DNA of 64,000 nt, from the NCBI RefSeq assembly GCF_037975245.1, contig NC_092576.1, positions 38,767,111 through 38,831,110 on the forward strand, in the 5' to 3' direction. The notes under the pieces are model-generated. The model did not search any database. It was given only the letters and a program-made list of their open reading frames with translations, and was not told the origin of the DNA. Both the position numbers and the translations under genes were made by a program. The stretch is from Apostichopus japonicus. Taxonomy: Eukaryota; Echinodermata; Holothuroidea; Aspidochirotida; Stichopodidae. Positions 24,951 through 37,272 of this stretch are shown piece by piece; position 1 is the stretch's first letter; each line of letters starts with the position of its first letter.

Positions 24951-26743
24951 TGTCCCTCTTGGTTTCCCTTTTTTCTTTATCTATTTCTCTCATTGCCTTA
25001 TCCTTTCATTCTTGTTTAACTATTACTTTCCAAAATAAAAAAATAAAAAAGAAATATTAAACAATTTCTACTTCAAAGAAACTGCACATATCACGAAGGC
25101 CTACCAACTATTTAAAACCAGACAGTGTCTAGACGTATTCATAGCAACCTCGAGGTACTTGTTTGTCAGTAAATTCCTGGTGTTTTTATTAAGGACGCGC
25201 GCGTCTCTGATATTGAACACAACTTCTGTTCATTGTATTATTCAAGTATTTGATTGACAGGTGTTGAACAAAAGAAAATGTTAAACTATTGAAAGCGTCA
25301 GGCAGATTACTGTACATCTTAAACAAGAACAAAATAATGAAATAAGTTCAATAGACTTTTAGGAGAAAATATTGTGTACTGTCTGAGTAAAAAAGATAAG
25401 AAATGGTTAACGTACAGATGTATGATATAAATGTGTATAGTATTGGGTATATATGACACGGCCAATTTTTGCAACTGGGAATTTGGTGACAACACAATGT
25501 AGAGTATATAGAGATTAAGGAAGAGCCATAGGCCTTGTAGGATTGGGAAGGGGAGGGTGTGTGTGTGGGGGGGGGTGGCGGGGGTGAGCAGAATACTGCA
25601 CTGTTAGAAAGCATCTACAGTAAAATCTTCTGAAATATCAAGCTAAAAACAGATGTACGGTGTTTGTTTCTACAGTACTGCAAACAATGAGAATAGAAAA
25701 GCAAAATATATACGTGATTTTGAGTCTTATTTACATACAGACTGTTTGATTGGTCTCTACTGTGTGGGCATTGACTGTAATGTTATGCGGGTTATAATAT
25801 GCATACATCATGAGCTTTTTGTTGCATGGGGTGGTGGGTGGGGAGGGGTTGGAGGAGGTGAAGACAGGTTGATCAGAAGAGAGTGACGATAATAGTATGA
25901 CAGGAGACCTTGCTGAGTATGTGTAAGTGTGTGGTTGTGCGGCTGGGTTTGGGGTGTTGTTATTAACAAGATAACCCAAGTATTATAAACATAATACATG
26001 GGGTAAGTGTTCCGGCATAATTTTAGAGGTGGATAAGGGAAAGCTCATGGTAATATAGTTGAGAGGGGTGGCATATGAATGGATACAGAAAATTACAATA
26101 TGTTTAATATTTATCACTGTTTGTTTTTACTTAAATATCAATGTGCGTTAATTATCAGTTAAGTCATATACTAATTATGAAGTGAAAGAGTCCTGATAAA
26201 ATATTAAGTTTTGTTTTCCTTTCCTTATTAACTCTTTTTGGTTAATCTAAATGATCGAAGTTTGTATATATTTACTTTGGGTTGCTTTTGGCAAAAATGT
26301 TTATTTTTTTACTTCTGCAGTAATGATGCCTCATATCTTGATCTAATTAAATCGTATTTTTTTTATGGTTATTATTATTTCAATGAGATATATTATTTTT
26401 AAGTGTAAGCTAGGGCCTCATATATATTTATTTAAACACATGTCATTTCAATTTATAGGTCAATTATATGTGTTTCTGTCTCATTCTGTCTCTATTTTAC
26501 TCTCCCATTAATCATATTCCTAACCTAATGACTGTTCTTTCATTGTTAGTTTATTTCTTTATCTAATTTCTTTTTCATTCGTCTTGTTTTACTTCTACAT
26601 TTATCTAGAACTATTAATAAACAACCTTCAGTAACTATTAACTATAACTGTATCAATAATTCTTATCTTGTTTATATCATTAGTGTCAAGTATTTATTTA
26701 AAAAATGATTTACATTATATACATAACTATTAATTATACTTAC
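24951..26743. other. Intron with G-rich and AT-rich tracts
   Basis: Two G-rich patches (about 25540-25590 and 25825-25865) lie on the plus strand; otherwise the DNA is AT-rich. No exon supported. Confidence 0.4.
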
Positions 26744-26952
26744 TGCAGTTGCTTGAATCTTTGAGAGTGTTGTACATAGTTTAATATTCCATTAACTTCA
26801 TGTGTAGTAATTTCTCTCCCTTTCTCTGTATGTATGTACATCATCTCTATTGATGTTATGATTGGCAGAGAGAGACCAGAGTAGAGGATAATGTTCCCAT
26901 CGTCAACTATCTTACTGAAGGAAAAGCCTAGAGCCACACAGCATATGGGAAT
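26744..26952 (-). CDS. NLR leucine-rich-repeat exon (third NLR locus)
   Basis: The acceptor TTATTATTTCTTCAG (first base 26952) and a perfect GTAAGTATAA donor bracket a 209-nt open exon, phase 0 in and 2 out. The peptide begins IPICCVALGFSFSKI. It contains GNIILYSGLSLPIITSIEMM and ends VNGILNYVQHSQRFKQL, an LRR-like pattern. It aligns with the exon at 62961-63172 and with the broken copy at 9291-9487, including its splice sites. It is the middle part of an NLR whose 120-nt module exon may be 10.3 kb upstream (37273-37392) and GRW exon 6.4 kb downstream. Whether this scattered gene is functional is unclear because no NACHT exon was found. Confidence 0.75.
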
Positions 26953-27341
26953 CTGAAGAAATAATAAATAAAATTAATATCATCATGTTAGTTTACAGGA
27001 TAACTACTTCAAAATAATGACATTATAATTAAGTTAGGAATATTAACTTGATAACTGTTTTAAATTCATTTAAATCAAATTATAATTTGTTTATTTGAAT
27101 CATGTTTTCTTATTGTTTTGTTGATTATATGATAATAAGTGGTTTGAATTTGTTTAAAAAATATATATTTCTAAAGTTTGTTTCATCTTCGTTTCATTTT
27201 ATTTTTATTAAATGTATTCTCTCAGCTAGGAAATTTTTAGAGGGCGGGCCAATTTCATAGGTTTCGCTGGTACACCGTTACTCCACTTTCCACTGGGTCT
27301 CCAAAAACGATCTACTGGAACAGAGATCGGGGATCGACAAA

Positions 27342-27396
27342 ATGACCAATGCTACATTCGCGGAGCATTTACTGGCATGGCAGATCATACGAGAAG
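27342..27396 (+). CDS. Candidate first exon of a plus-strand short-ORF transcript
   Basis: The ATG at 27342 (AAAATGA context) opens 18 codons (MTNATFAEHLLAWQIIRE) plus one base, followed by a GTAGGC donor. The nearest good downstream acceptor (TTTGTCTTTTTCAG, exon from 30796) continues in phase for VKGCVPN and then stops at 30816-30818; an AATAAA lies at 31223-31228. The product would be only 25 residues, so this may be a non-coding RNA or a wrong exon pairing. No homology recognised. Confidence 0.25.
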
Positions 27397-27622
27397 GTAG
27401 GCAGCAAATTATGCTAACGTTATATATTTACTATTTAGGCTACAGTATACTGTTTTCCGGCCGAAGTGTTTGGTCTACTGCAGTGTAGGCTTCCTTGTTA
27501 TATTGTTCAATAGATCATGCTAGCTAGGCCTACTTAGGAGTAGCTAGGCCGACAAACTTAGGCAACTAATACACCGAGAGGCATAGGCTAGAACAGTAGT
27601 AGTATAGAAAGAAGCGAAGTTT

Positions 27623-27827
27623 GGAACACTGCGAAGTTCGGACACCCCTAAGAAATACACGATTTCACCATGACAACCTACAACAAGAGCCAATTGAACG
27701 AAAAATACGAAGCTACAGTTATTTTCTCTCCAAAATGACCCAACCATATCACGTATAGTTTCAGGTGATTTATACCATGAGATATAGTTTTGGGGTGTTT
27801 TAAGGCTGTCCAAACTTCGCAGTGTCC
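27623..27827. mobile_element. ~205-bp MITE-like element with inverted ends
   Basis: The left end (GGAACACTGCGAAGTTCGGA) and the inverse of the right end (GGACACTGCGAAGTTTGGA) match over about 22 bp with one indel and one change. This gives terminal inverted repeats around roughly 160 bp of unique DNA. No convincing target-site duplication was found. A minus-strand open frame crosses the whole element, which is probably chance. Confidence 0.65.
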
Positions 27828-28025
27828 ATGCTACTGCAGTGCAGGCATATGTACTAACTGTAGCCTAGCTTAGGCCGAACATTTCCTGAAGTGTTATTTA
27901 TACTTTTCTACTTATATTCGCCTAGTAAGCATTATCAGTATGGAAGTCTGCGGTATCATATGTTTTTGGTTTATGATTCGGTAGCTTTGCAAATATAAAT
28001 AGGCCTTAGCCTACATCAGTGTAAT

Positions 28026-28127
28026 ATGGACATGTATTTGGTAGAGAGATCTCCCCACAAGAAAATAAAACTCGAAAAAATGCAACTTCTCATGAGCGAA
28101 GCAATAGCAAAAGTAGGACTACTGTAG
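28026..28127 (+). CDS. Candidate short coding exon, charged N terminus
   Basis: The ATG at 28026 opens MDMYLVERSPHKKIKLEK and so on, a basic, helix-like reading of 29 codons to a possible GTAGGA donor at 28113. If unspliced it reads four more codons to TAG at 28125. A TAA stands in frame upstream. A phase-0 acceptor with a terminal open exon and poly(A) signal lies at 31786-31872, giving a possible 57-residue product. No homology recognised; support is codon-like composition and signals only. Confidence 0.25.
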   Translation: MDMYLVERSPHKKIKLEKMQLLMSEAIAKVGLL

Positions 28128-30420
28128 CCTAGCTCCAGGCCCAGATTTATAAAATGATGCACCATGCAGGGCCTACCTCAATTTGGTGGTTATTCCTGTC
28201 AAGAGCATTTTTTGATCTGGGCATATTTATTTTGTAACTGTAAGTCTAGTATGCAGTGAGGTACGTGAGGGACAGGGGCCTATACTCAATAAAGTAACTG
28301 TTTTCATTTCCTACTCTAGTTTACCAGCACAATTATAGAGTTCCTTGCAACAACAAAAATTAGTCTGACAACTTGAAAATTTACTGCATATTTGCATGCA
28401 TGGCCATTTTCAGTGTAGACTACTAATTTGTGTAGCCATTTCATTTTTGTCTTTTTCTTTGTCTGAGCATGGGTTCTTAAGTGGTGAAATAACCTCGAAT
28501 CTGCTGAGCAACTCCAAGATGAATTAAGTTACTAAGGCATTGGGTTCTTTTTACTTTTTTAAGTCTAATATACATAGGCTAGGGTATTTACTTTGCTTCA
28601 CTTGCTTGTCAATCCGCATAGCCACTTTAGCTGTGGATGATTCTTCACTTGCAAAGAAAAAATGTACGCATAAATTTAAACTCTTTCTATCCCAAATTAG
28701 AGTATTGCCTAATATTCCCAACTTGGTAGTAACTTAAAAAACGGTAGCGGTTACCTCTTTTCCTGGTAACTGTAGTGTAAAGTGATATAAGTAAGTTTTC
28801 CAAATGGAAGTCAAAATTCAAAAGTCTTCTCAGAAAGAAGCTACACTAGCTCTACAGGCTATTTTGTTGAATTAGTGAAGGATACTGTTCACATATTTAT
28901 GCATTCATAACATGATAGTGTGCTATCGTCGTTGTTTCATCAGAAAATCAAGGACAACATAAACAAATCATTGTCACCAATAATTGTGAATGCCACCATT
29001 TATGTCGACAAAATTTATCACATTTAATTTAAAGGATACACTATGAAATTTAGTTACATGGTACAGTATTCTGCAATTAGTCTTATAATCTACTCAATCT
29101 AAGATGTAATGCTAAAATACTAATCTACTATATAGTGTGCTGGGTCTATTGTTCCAATAATTTATGTGGTTACCATGTGATGGTGTGTACTATTTAAGTC
29201 ACAGATTGCACAATGCAGTAGAAACATTGTCTAGTGGATTACTCAAATCTCAATGTTGGTTGAACTAACACATTATTGATCGTTCTAATAGACTTATCTG
29301 TTTAACTCAAAATAGGGGTGAATTGTTGTTTCTCCTTAGTATGTTTTAATCTATTTTGATTATAAAATGACTATTAGAATTGCAGATGCGAATAATGCAC
29401 AGGTCTAGCAATTGTATGACACACCATCAGACCCCTGGAATAGGTTAATTTTGATTTGATTTTGAACATTGATGCACCCCTGCATCATAGTGAAATTGAC
29501 ACATTGTTGTATGTCTTTGACATATGTACACCAAATTAACATTTTGACCTATCGTTTGCCGACCATGATGGACCCTGCATGGCACATTGACGCACACTGA
29601 CGTACAAATTGTAGTTGTAATGACGCACCAAATGTTCCCTTTGACGGACCCCTTAGTCACACAATTAATCGGACATGACGCACCATTCCAGGGAATCGTT
29701 GAGTCCGTCTTACAATAACTGATAATTTCATCATGATATAGAAATTAAAGACATTTGCCAAAATATAACAACATCATAGGCTTCATAGTTCTACGCATAA
29801 TCTGACCATGCAGTTCTAAAAATTATACAAAATGAACGTGATACTACTGATTTGTGAGAGAACTTGAATGGTCGCCCATAATATACCATATCATGTTTCT
29901 ATGTTATCTTTAAACACTTCATTGTTCAGGGCACATCTGTAGAATATTCCGTTATGTTTAGTCTTGGAAGCCTAGCTATATTTTTGAAAGCAATTATGCA
30001 TCCCTGAACATGATGAAATTTGGTGACATATTAGTGTATGAACAAGCCTACTGGGACATTGCCATTGTAACATCAAACGTTATGACATTTAGTGTATGTA
30101 AGGTATTAGTAGATAAGTTATAATACTGCAGGTGTATACTACTAACATATAAATAACAAATATAATAGAAATTGTTGCACATCACTAGTTTAGGTTTGCA
30201 CTAGATTAGTAAATGAACCATTCTTGAATCCTTGCAGAGTTGACACTATACATACTGTAAATCATAAAGCAGATGTAATGAATTTATGCTGCCAATAGCA
30301 AAGTTCTGTAACTAGTAGTGTAATTACTGTTCTATGTTTGCAAAATTGATGTGAATTGTTGACTATTTAGTGAAATGCAAAATGAGGTATCCAGTAATTT
30401 ATGTTGGAAGTTATATAATT
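28128..30420. other. No supported genes; weak repeat motifs
   Basis: A short coding-like reading at about 28804-28875 (MEVKIQKSSQKEATLALQAI) lacks clear splice support. Positions 29418-29690 hold recurrent TGACGCACCA-type motifs and a CCCTGGAAT/ATTCCAGGG inverted pair, suggesting an old repeat. Nothing else could be identified. Confidence 0.35.
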
Positions 30421-30429
30421 CACTATGTC

Positions 30430-30760
30430 AGGGATGTGCTCACACTGGGCGGCTGCGCCCAGCAGTTCTGAATGTCGCCCGCACAAACAGTATTTTAACC
30501 TTTTTCGCCCAGCACTTTTTTGATGATAATTTAATAAATTTTACCATAACCAAAATCTGGGAGAATACATGGCACAGAATAGGAAAAATAGCACCAACTA
30601 AGCATACTTCATGTGCAAAATGTGTCCAGTTGGGGGGGGGGGCACCCATGAGATCCCTCTCCCAGGGTGTGGATCACACTACCGCACAATCTGCCCGGCA
30701 CTCAAATATTCATGAGCACTTCCCTGCTATGTGTACAGTATGCATTCTGATATATTATTA
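30430..30760. repeat. GC-richer insertion, probable dispersed repeat
   Basis: A patch starting GTGCTCACACTGGGCGG with repeated CGCCC blocks and a G-run near 30634-30643 differs sharply in composition from its AT-rich surroundings. This is typical of a short interspersed insertion. Family unknown. Confidence 0.4.
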
Positions 30761-31785
30761 ACTTTGCACATCCCGGTATTATTTGTCTTTTTCAGTTAAA
30801 GGTTGTGTGCCCAATTAAGAAACTCGAGAGGTTGGTATACAAACGGATCCACCAGAAAAGATAACACCAGTTCCTCAACAAAAGGCTATGCCCAACAAAG
30901 GCTGATGCATCAATGCACTCCAGCAGCTGTACCCCAGTGGAGTAACCATTCCATGCTGTAACTAAGTCTACATTTCAACTAGGTCTGCAGTCTTCTACTG
31001 TAGGTCTTCAGTCTACTACTGTAGGACTGTATATGACTAACCGGATTTAGGACATTGGACACATTTATTCATTTATTGTATTATGTAATATTAATGACAT
31101 AGACATATAGTGCTAAATATGGTGCTAATACAGCCACTGGAGGTCTGTAAATGCGAGGGACCCAAATATGTTCAAAGCCCACAAGTTAATGATAACAGTA
31201 GTATTTTTCCTTATCTCTGAAAAATAAAGACATTTACCAATCTTGTAAAATGTGCTACCTACCTGTCTGAAGCAGTTTGTGTTCAAAAATTGCACATTTA
31301 TTCTTTTCTTATGTTTCTTTGTTATGTTTCATGATGATGTGGCATCATTTGTACATACTTGTACTGCTCAAAGATAGTTACTCTTCACTGCCTATACTGT
31401 AGTTGTCATCTGATCAGGTTGTCATGTGCATATAGTTTCATATCAGCAAAGACATTGACATTTTTGGCAAACTTTGAGTGTGAGCTATATTTCTAGTTTA
31501 ACATGTTAGGGGCATCATTAAGGGGTCTACTTTCTCCCAGCTTTGAACCATACTGTTTAGTTATTACAATGAGTGCAAGTTACAATCTCAGTGAATAAAC
31601 AAACATAACATTTGTGCTGGCTCCAACCCAGTTACCTTGGCTATGAGCCTGAATGTCTCTTTTGCAATTAAAATCAAATGAATCATATCTTGGAAAATCA
31701 TTTGAACATATATATCTTTGTGACACTTCTGTCCTCACACAATGCCATAAATGTGTCTTTTTTCCCTTTTCATTTCACATTACAG

Positions 31786-31872
31786 ATGTACAGAACATCT
31801 TTTAGAGGAACAGTACAGCACAGCATAGTGTTATGGCATGGTGAATATTTTGCAAGCAGATATAAGGGTTAG
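31786..31872 (+). CDS. Candidate plus-strand terminal exon
   Basis: A good acceptor (CATTTCACATTACAG, first base 31786) is followed by 28 open codons (MYRTSFRGTVQHS and so on), TAG at 31870 and AATAAA at 31905-31910. In phase 0 it could follow the exon ending at 28112. The signal set is coherent but there is no protein-level support. Confidence 0.25.
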   Translation: MYRTSFRGTVQHSIVLWHGEYFASRYKG

Positions 31873-32780
31873 AACTGGAAGTGTTTGTGTTCGATTGTTT
31901 TATTAATAAACGTGTGCTTCTCTACGTTATGTAAGATGATTGTCATATTTCTTGTTCTCCAGTGAGAGCTACGGATTTGCATAGTGATCCTTGTTAACAT
32001 GGATACGGAAAATTTTGAAATAGCTGATGTCAAAGCAGTTCCTCAGCTTGTTTAAATACCATACATCAAGGACGCAAGAGTGGACAATGGGAGTAACAAG
32101 TATCCAGAATGTAGATATCACAAGCCTTCAAGACAATTGAACAAACTGTACCATAACGGACAAAAACAAACATGGTGTCTCAGTAAAATGAAGTCACTAA
32201 GCTAGTGCAATGTATCATAAGAATTTATCTTCTCCATGGTGTCAAACATTGATTGTTGCATTCAGTGCGTTATGTATCTTTCTCCTTTCTGCATTGATTT
32301 GCATGTTCATTCATAGTGTAATGTAAACTTCATAATTGATGTCATCAAAGTTACAACTGTGTCATATTAAAAAACTAAATGATTGAATATTGGTTTCACT
32401 ACATACTTTATGTACACTATTTGGCTTTCCATGATAGCAATATCTGATATGTTTACTTACTGTAGTTTGTTCAGTCATATCAGTAGTTCTAATGTGACAT
32501 TGATCTTGGGTTATTTATTGTTGGTACAGAATAACTTGTCTTTATTTTGTATTGTGTGAGATCAATTTAACATAACATATATTGTGATGTCATGGAGTGT
32601 TGAAGAGGTACTCTAACTTGCAGCTAGTAGAGATAAAAAAGTTCATTCAGTGCTCTCATGTTAACCCCAGTGACAGATGAAGATAGTGGCATATGGAGAT
32701 GTTTGAAATGCAGGGGACATTATAGGGTCTTTTGAGGTTTTGGCAAAGTTTCTTTTGGATGTAAATCTGCTATACTTATC

Positions 32781-32898
32781 ATGGAAAAGTTCCACAATGG
32801 AGGCATGGCGTCTCCTAGCCTTATTTGGGTATATGTTCCTGCATTCCGTATTTGGAACACTGCCCTACTATTGTTTGTATTGCTTATTCTAAAGTTAG
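32781..32898 (+). CDS. Candidate first exon with N-terminal membrane segment
   Basis: The ATG at 32781 (ATCATGG context) is the first after an in-frame TGA upstream. It opens 39 codons plus one base and meets a perfect GTAAGTCAG donor at 32899. Residues 26-39 (NTALLLFVLLILKL) form a hydrophobic segment like a signal anchor, after MEKFHNGGMASPSLIW. No convincing downstream exon in phase 1 was found in the following 4 kb. It could be the start of a small membrane protein or a chance combination. Confidence 0.3.
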
Positions 32899-33119
32899 GT
32901 AAGTCAGTATTGTAACATGTTTTTATTTTTAACACATTGATTGCATTTGTACAGTTCTATACATTGAGTTCAACTACAATAACCATGAGCAGGGAAAACT
33001 TACCACTTTCTCACTTGCATTTTCTATGTTAAAGTGACCATATTCATACTTTAACCAAAGCATTTCTTCCATATTTGATATATAGTGTTTATCCAGAGTA
33101 GGTTACGGGATATTTTGAA

Positions 33120-33364
33120 GGTAGGCTATGTAGTATTGGCCCCAATTTAGTTAGCTATAATTGCTAGAATATTTAAAAAAGAATGTTCCTAGAGGTCTTT
33201 ACTTTCCAAATTGTTCTAAGGCATTCTAATTGAAGGCATAAGATGTCTGAATGTCCCAGTGAGGTAAATTTCCTCGAAGGTAGTAATAAAACCAGTTTCA
33301 AAACTTTGATCAAAGGTAACCATATTTGAATATCTGGTATAATTGGGGCCAATACAGCATACTC
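33120..33364. mobile_element. ~245-bp MITE-like element with GGCCCCAATT ends
   Basis: The left end reads TATGTAGTATTGGCCCCAAT and the inverse of the right end reads TATGCTGTATTGGCCCCAAT, a terminal inverted repeat of about 21 bp. The interior contains CCCAGTGAGGTAAATTTCCT, which recurs inverted in a related copy at about 52470-52700. Related ends occur at about 51395 and 47565. Confidence 0.65.
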
Positions 33365-36300
33365 TGGTCGAGAGTTGCCGTGGAAGCCACCATATGTTTG
33401 TAGTAATGCAGTAAAATGTATTAAAGGCAGCTGGAGGAGTCCAGTTTACCCCCAGTGCCGAAGGTCATTCATCTTTTGTGTTTTTTTTTTTTTTGGAGAA
33501 CACTTTAACCTTCCCAACCATACCATTAACGAGTTGTCTCTATAGGGGATTGAATCCTTAAGTAGCCGTCCTGAGCTAGTACGAATCAGCAGAGAGAGGT
33601 TGTAGATGCTAAGCCTTCGCACTATTCAACCTCATGGGCTCAACATTCAGGAAGGACATGACTAACTTTTCTTATGTCCCCCTCCTTCTCCCCTTGTCCC
33701 CCCCATCACTCCTCTTTTCATAGCTTTTTTCCACCCCCTTTTTCTCCACACCTTTCTGTCTTTGTCCTTCTCCAGTTTATTCCCTACCCCCTTCCCTTAA
33801 TCCTCTCTTTGTCCCTCCACTGTTTATCTCCTACCTCTCCTCTTCCCCTGTTGGTTTCTTTCTTTCATTCTTCTCTCCATCCCGTGTCTACTAATCCCCT
33901 TACATCTATCTCTTTGTGTTCACCATGCTCATCAACCTGTCTGTATTATGTGCGTGGTTTTTTCCCTTCTGTTACTGTTACTTGTCATTTAGCCTTTGAA
34001 GAAGATCCTGCTAGGATCGAAACGTCAGGCCAACTTACTTTCACGCATTTTCCTACAGAGGCTCTCTAGTGGATACGCAGTTTGCTAACAGTTTTATTTT
34101 ATTTTGAACTCAAGTATTGAAGAACGTTAGGCCAGAAGCAAGTCGTTTCGTCAAATAAAAGTACATCAGCACATATTCAGTCACATGTTTGTAGAGAATT
34201 ACACGACGAAACTATTCGCTTTTTATTTCTTCAGCAATGTCTCCAACAAAAATCAGCAGCACGAGATCATACGGCACATATGACTCCTAGAGCTGGTAAA
34301 GCGTTTTCCCAGCAGTACAATATGCACTATTCCATATAGCCAATCGAAAAATTGCGTACATAACAAGTGGAAAGTTGCTCGCATAGCACACAGTACAATC
34401 ATACGGTATGCCTATAGGTTACGCAACACTGTGAGAGGCGGATTAGAATCTCGGAAACCTGATACTTTGCGGTAACAGTACCCAGATCCGTATGCTGTTT
34501 ATAGCTAAGCATGAGAATGCCACATTAAAGAAATGAATATGTTACCGCTGTGAGAAGAGGGCAGCATTGTTTTTATTTTTAAATCGGGGAATACGTTGAG
34601 ACAAGATTAGCAATTTCCTAGCTGAGAGTGTGCCTTTAAGTTATATTTGGTCGGGATATTAGTAGGGTGTCTTAGTGCGGGAGAGGGCGTAGATATGGTT
34701 TATCCTCGTTAATGTTATGTTGTTATTGTCAAAGCGTTTGCAAGGGGTGAGAGATAAATGTACCGATGGGTGTCGTATTGGGTAGGGATGGGTGTGGTAG
34801 AGGTAATTATGGGTGCTTTATGGTGGGGGAGCATGAAGACCGCTTAAACATATTAAATGTAATTTGTGTTTTACGGGGAGGTGGAAATCTGAAGAAAGGA
34901 AAATAAGAAATATTAATATATAACTAGTATATTATTTGTATTATGATTAAATATATTTATTTTGTTCCGTTTTGTTTTAATCTTGAATGTGGTTTTATGG
35001 AGATATTAATTTCACAGACGGATCCTATTGTGTTTACGTTTTTGTATGTTTGTTACTAAATAAAAGTTGTTGTTTTTTCTGTAAAAGTAAATATCAATGA
35101 CTAAAAGTAAAATTATTTGTTTTGTTATTTTCAGGATAGTTTTGTGACTGATTTGGATAGAAGAGATGAAAGAATGTTTTGAATTATTATTATTTTGTTG
35201 TTGAAAAATATCATAACAATGTGTGAATTATCACTGTTTACTTTTAAACGTTTCTATGCATTATCTTACATTGGGTTGGGGAGGGGGAGTTGAAGCAATG
35301 AAGGATGCAATCAATACGTTTACATTATATTAATGTAACTATTTGTTTGAAACTATCGTGAAAATGTAAACCCTGTTAACAAACATCTGTTGTTATTTAT
35401 GTTTTATTGACTTTCACTGAAAGCGTTTATTCAGATATTCCTGTGTTGTTTTAATAGATATCAATATATAGATATAAATATAATATATAGTTGTATTACT
35501 AGATAAAACACTTACATGCACGTTTAGTCACATGGCTTTGTTGCTGAAGAATATTAAAGTACGTGAGTGGTTGTTGTTTAGTTTAAATACATTTGTAAAT
35601 CTGTTTTTTTTTTCATAAAGTAGTAGGAGTGGTGTGGTTTGTGGTAGTATCATCGGTAAACATTTTCTTATCTATTTTAATGTTCATATTTTTAGAGCAG
35701 GTGTCACGATTGTTTATCTTGTTTATAAAAAAAAATGTTGCTTTTTTGTAAACATAATCTTTGAAGAAATAAGTTTACTGAAAATAACGTTTTGTTTGTT
35801 GCTGAAGAATATACAAACGTGTATAACTAATTGTTATTGTTTGTTGTTAACTTTTGAATACACTTTGTTAATCTGCTTTGACTACAAATCAAGGGCGGTG
35901 AGTCTGGTTAGTAACGATATTTAAATGTTACTTGCGTTTGCAGAAATACAACAGCAAAGTGTAATCTATACTTATTGTTTGTTGCTGAATCATATTGAAA
36001 CAATGAGTAAATAAATTGTTGTTGAATATTGTTAAATGGTAAACATAATTTTTAATATATTTGCCTACAAGTCAAGAATTGCAAAGGTGAATATCGGTAG
36101 CAGCAGTTGCAATTTATTTTAAAGCTGATAGAAAATGAGGTAGCATGTTATCCTTTGTATACAAGCAGTTGTTATCATTAACCTTTATATGTATATTTAC
36201 TCCTCAATTCAAACACAGTATATCAAATTATATTTAAAGTGCAGTGATATATAATTTGCGTTTGTTTTGAATACTATGCAAAATTCGACTTACAACCTAT

Positions 36301-37272
36301 TTTATAGTCATTTGTTTATTAAGCATACCAAAACAATTCGGAACTATTTGTAGTTGTTTATTGTTTACTTTGAAGACATAAAGTTTCTAGTAAGGCAGGT
36401 GAAGAAAATCTAGTCATGACAGAAACTGGTCTGACATATTTTACATATGTTCTTATTTATTGTATAAGAGGAGGGTGACATTGTATTTTTATTTTGTTTT
36501 GTTTTACAAACACTTGTTATTATATATTTATTTTCAGTGAAGTTTAATTATCAATACTTATGTAATATCTGTTCATCATCGATATCACAGACAAGTCGAT
36601 TCAGGAGTTTTCATTGTATGGCGAGGGTAAAATATGAGGGAGTGGTAGGTTGGTTATTGAAATAGATTTATATAAGGGACTGTATGCAGGGTTAGTGATA
36701 GTAAATACAAGTTGAACGGCAATTTAATGTCGAGGGGTGTTAGCTATGGGTTTCTGATGTTGTAAATTCTTGATATTCATATCTTGAAAATATCAGTTTA
36801 TTCATTTTACAAATACTTTGCATCATATTTAATGATTGAGGAAGGCCGCTTTGTATTTAAGCTTTACCTAATCATAGCCAAAAATTCAGTTAGATGTTTA
36901 AACTGTACCCAATGACTAGAGGGGTTAGAGTGGAATGAAATGGACTTTTGTGGTTTTATCAAAGGGTTATAGGGAGGTGAATAGTTTACTCTTCAGAGAA
37001 TGGTGATTTGTGATATTGACTCATTCCATTAAATACAGACAATTAGAGGGTGAAACAGGGATATTAATGAATAGTTGTTATCCTTGTAATATTTGTTAAT
37101 TTTCTTGGTAAGACTTGATTGTATTATTTGTGACAATCACATTTCAATAATGATCAAAGGTGAACGTTTTAAATTATGTTTCTTACTCACACTAAGGTGG
37201 GCGGGGAAATAGTATGTAATAGTAGATTTCTATAAGTTCCGTACTCACGTGACCTATTGACGGTGTACTTAC
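33365..37272. other. T-rich intron with degenerate tandem repeats
   Basis: A pyrimidine-rich tract (about 33660-33960) precedes a hairpin motif (see 33990-34030). Around 35530-36010 the phrase TTTGTTGCTGAA.. followed by AATATT or ATATTG recurs about three times at roughly 170-265 bp spacing, a decayed tandem repeat. A terminal-exon-like plus-strand reading at 35136-35183 (DSFVTDLDRRDERMF then stop, after GTTATTTTCAG) has no partner exon. No gene is supported. Confidence 0.4.
33990..34032 (+). other. Hammerhead-like stem-loop of retroelement type
   Basis: GCCT (33992-33995) can pair with AGGC (34027-34030). Between them lie UUGAAGA, a perfect stem GATCCT/AGGATC (34004-34009 with 34013-34018) and GAAACGUC. 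The order resembles a type I hammerhead ribozyme with a minimal stem III, as described in Penelope-like elements and retrozymes. Deviations are U instead of the essential C3 and one extra A before stem II, so activity is unlikely. Probably a decayed retroelement tail. Confidence 0.35.

Noticed and set aside
22771-25038. Val/Met/Asp/Ile/Thr-rich frames up to 273 codons
   Set aside because: Compositional consequence of the CAT/CAC array.
27544-27813. 89-codon minus-strand frame
   Set aside because: It spans a MITE with inverted ends, and no splice or domain support exists.
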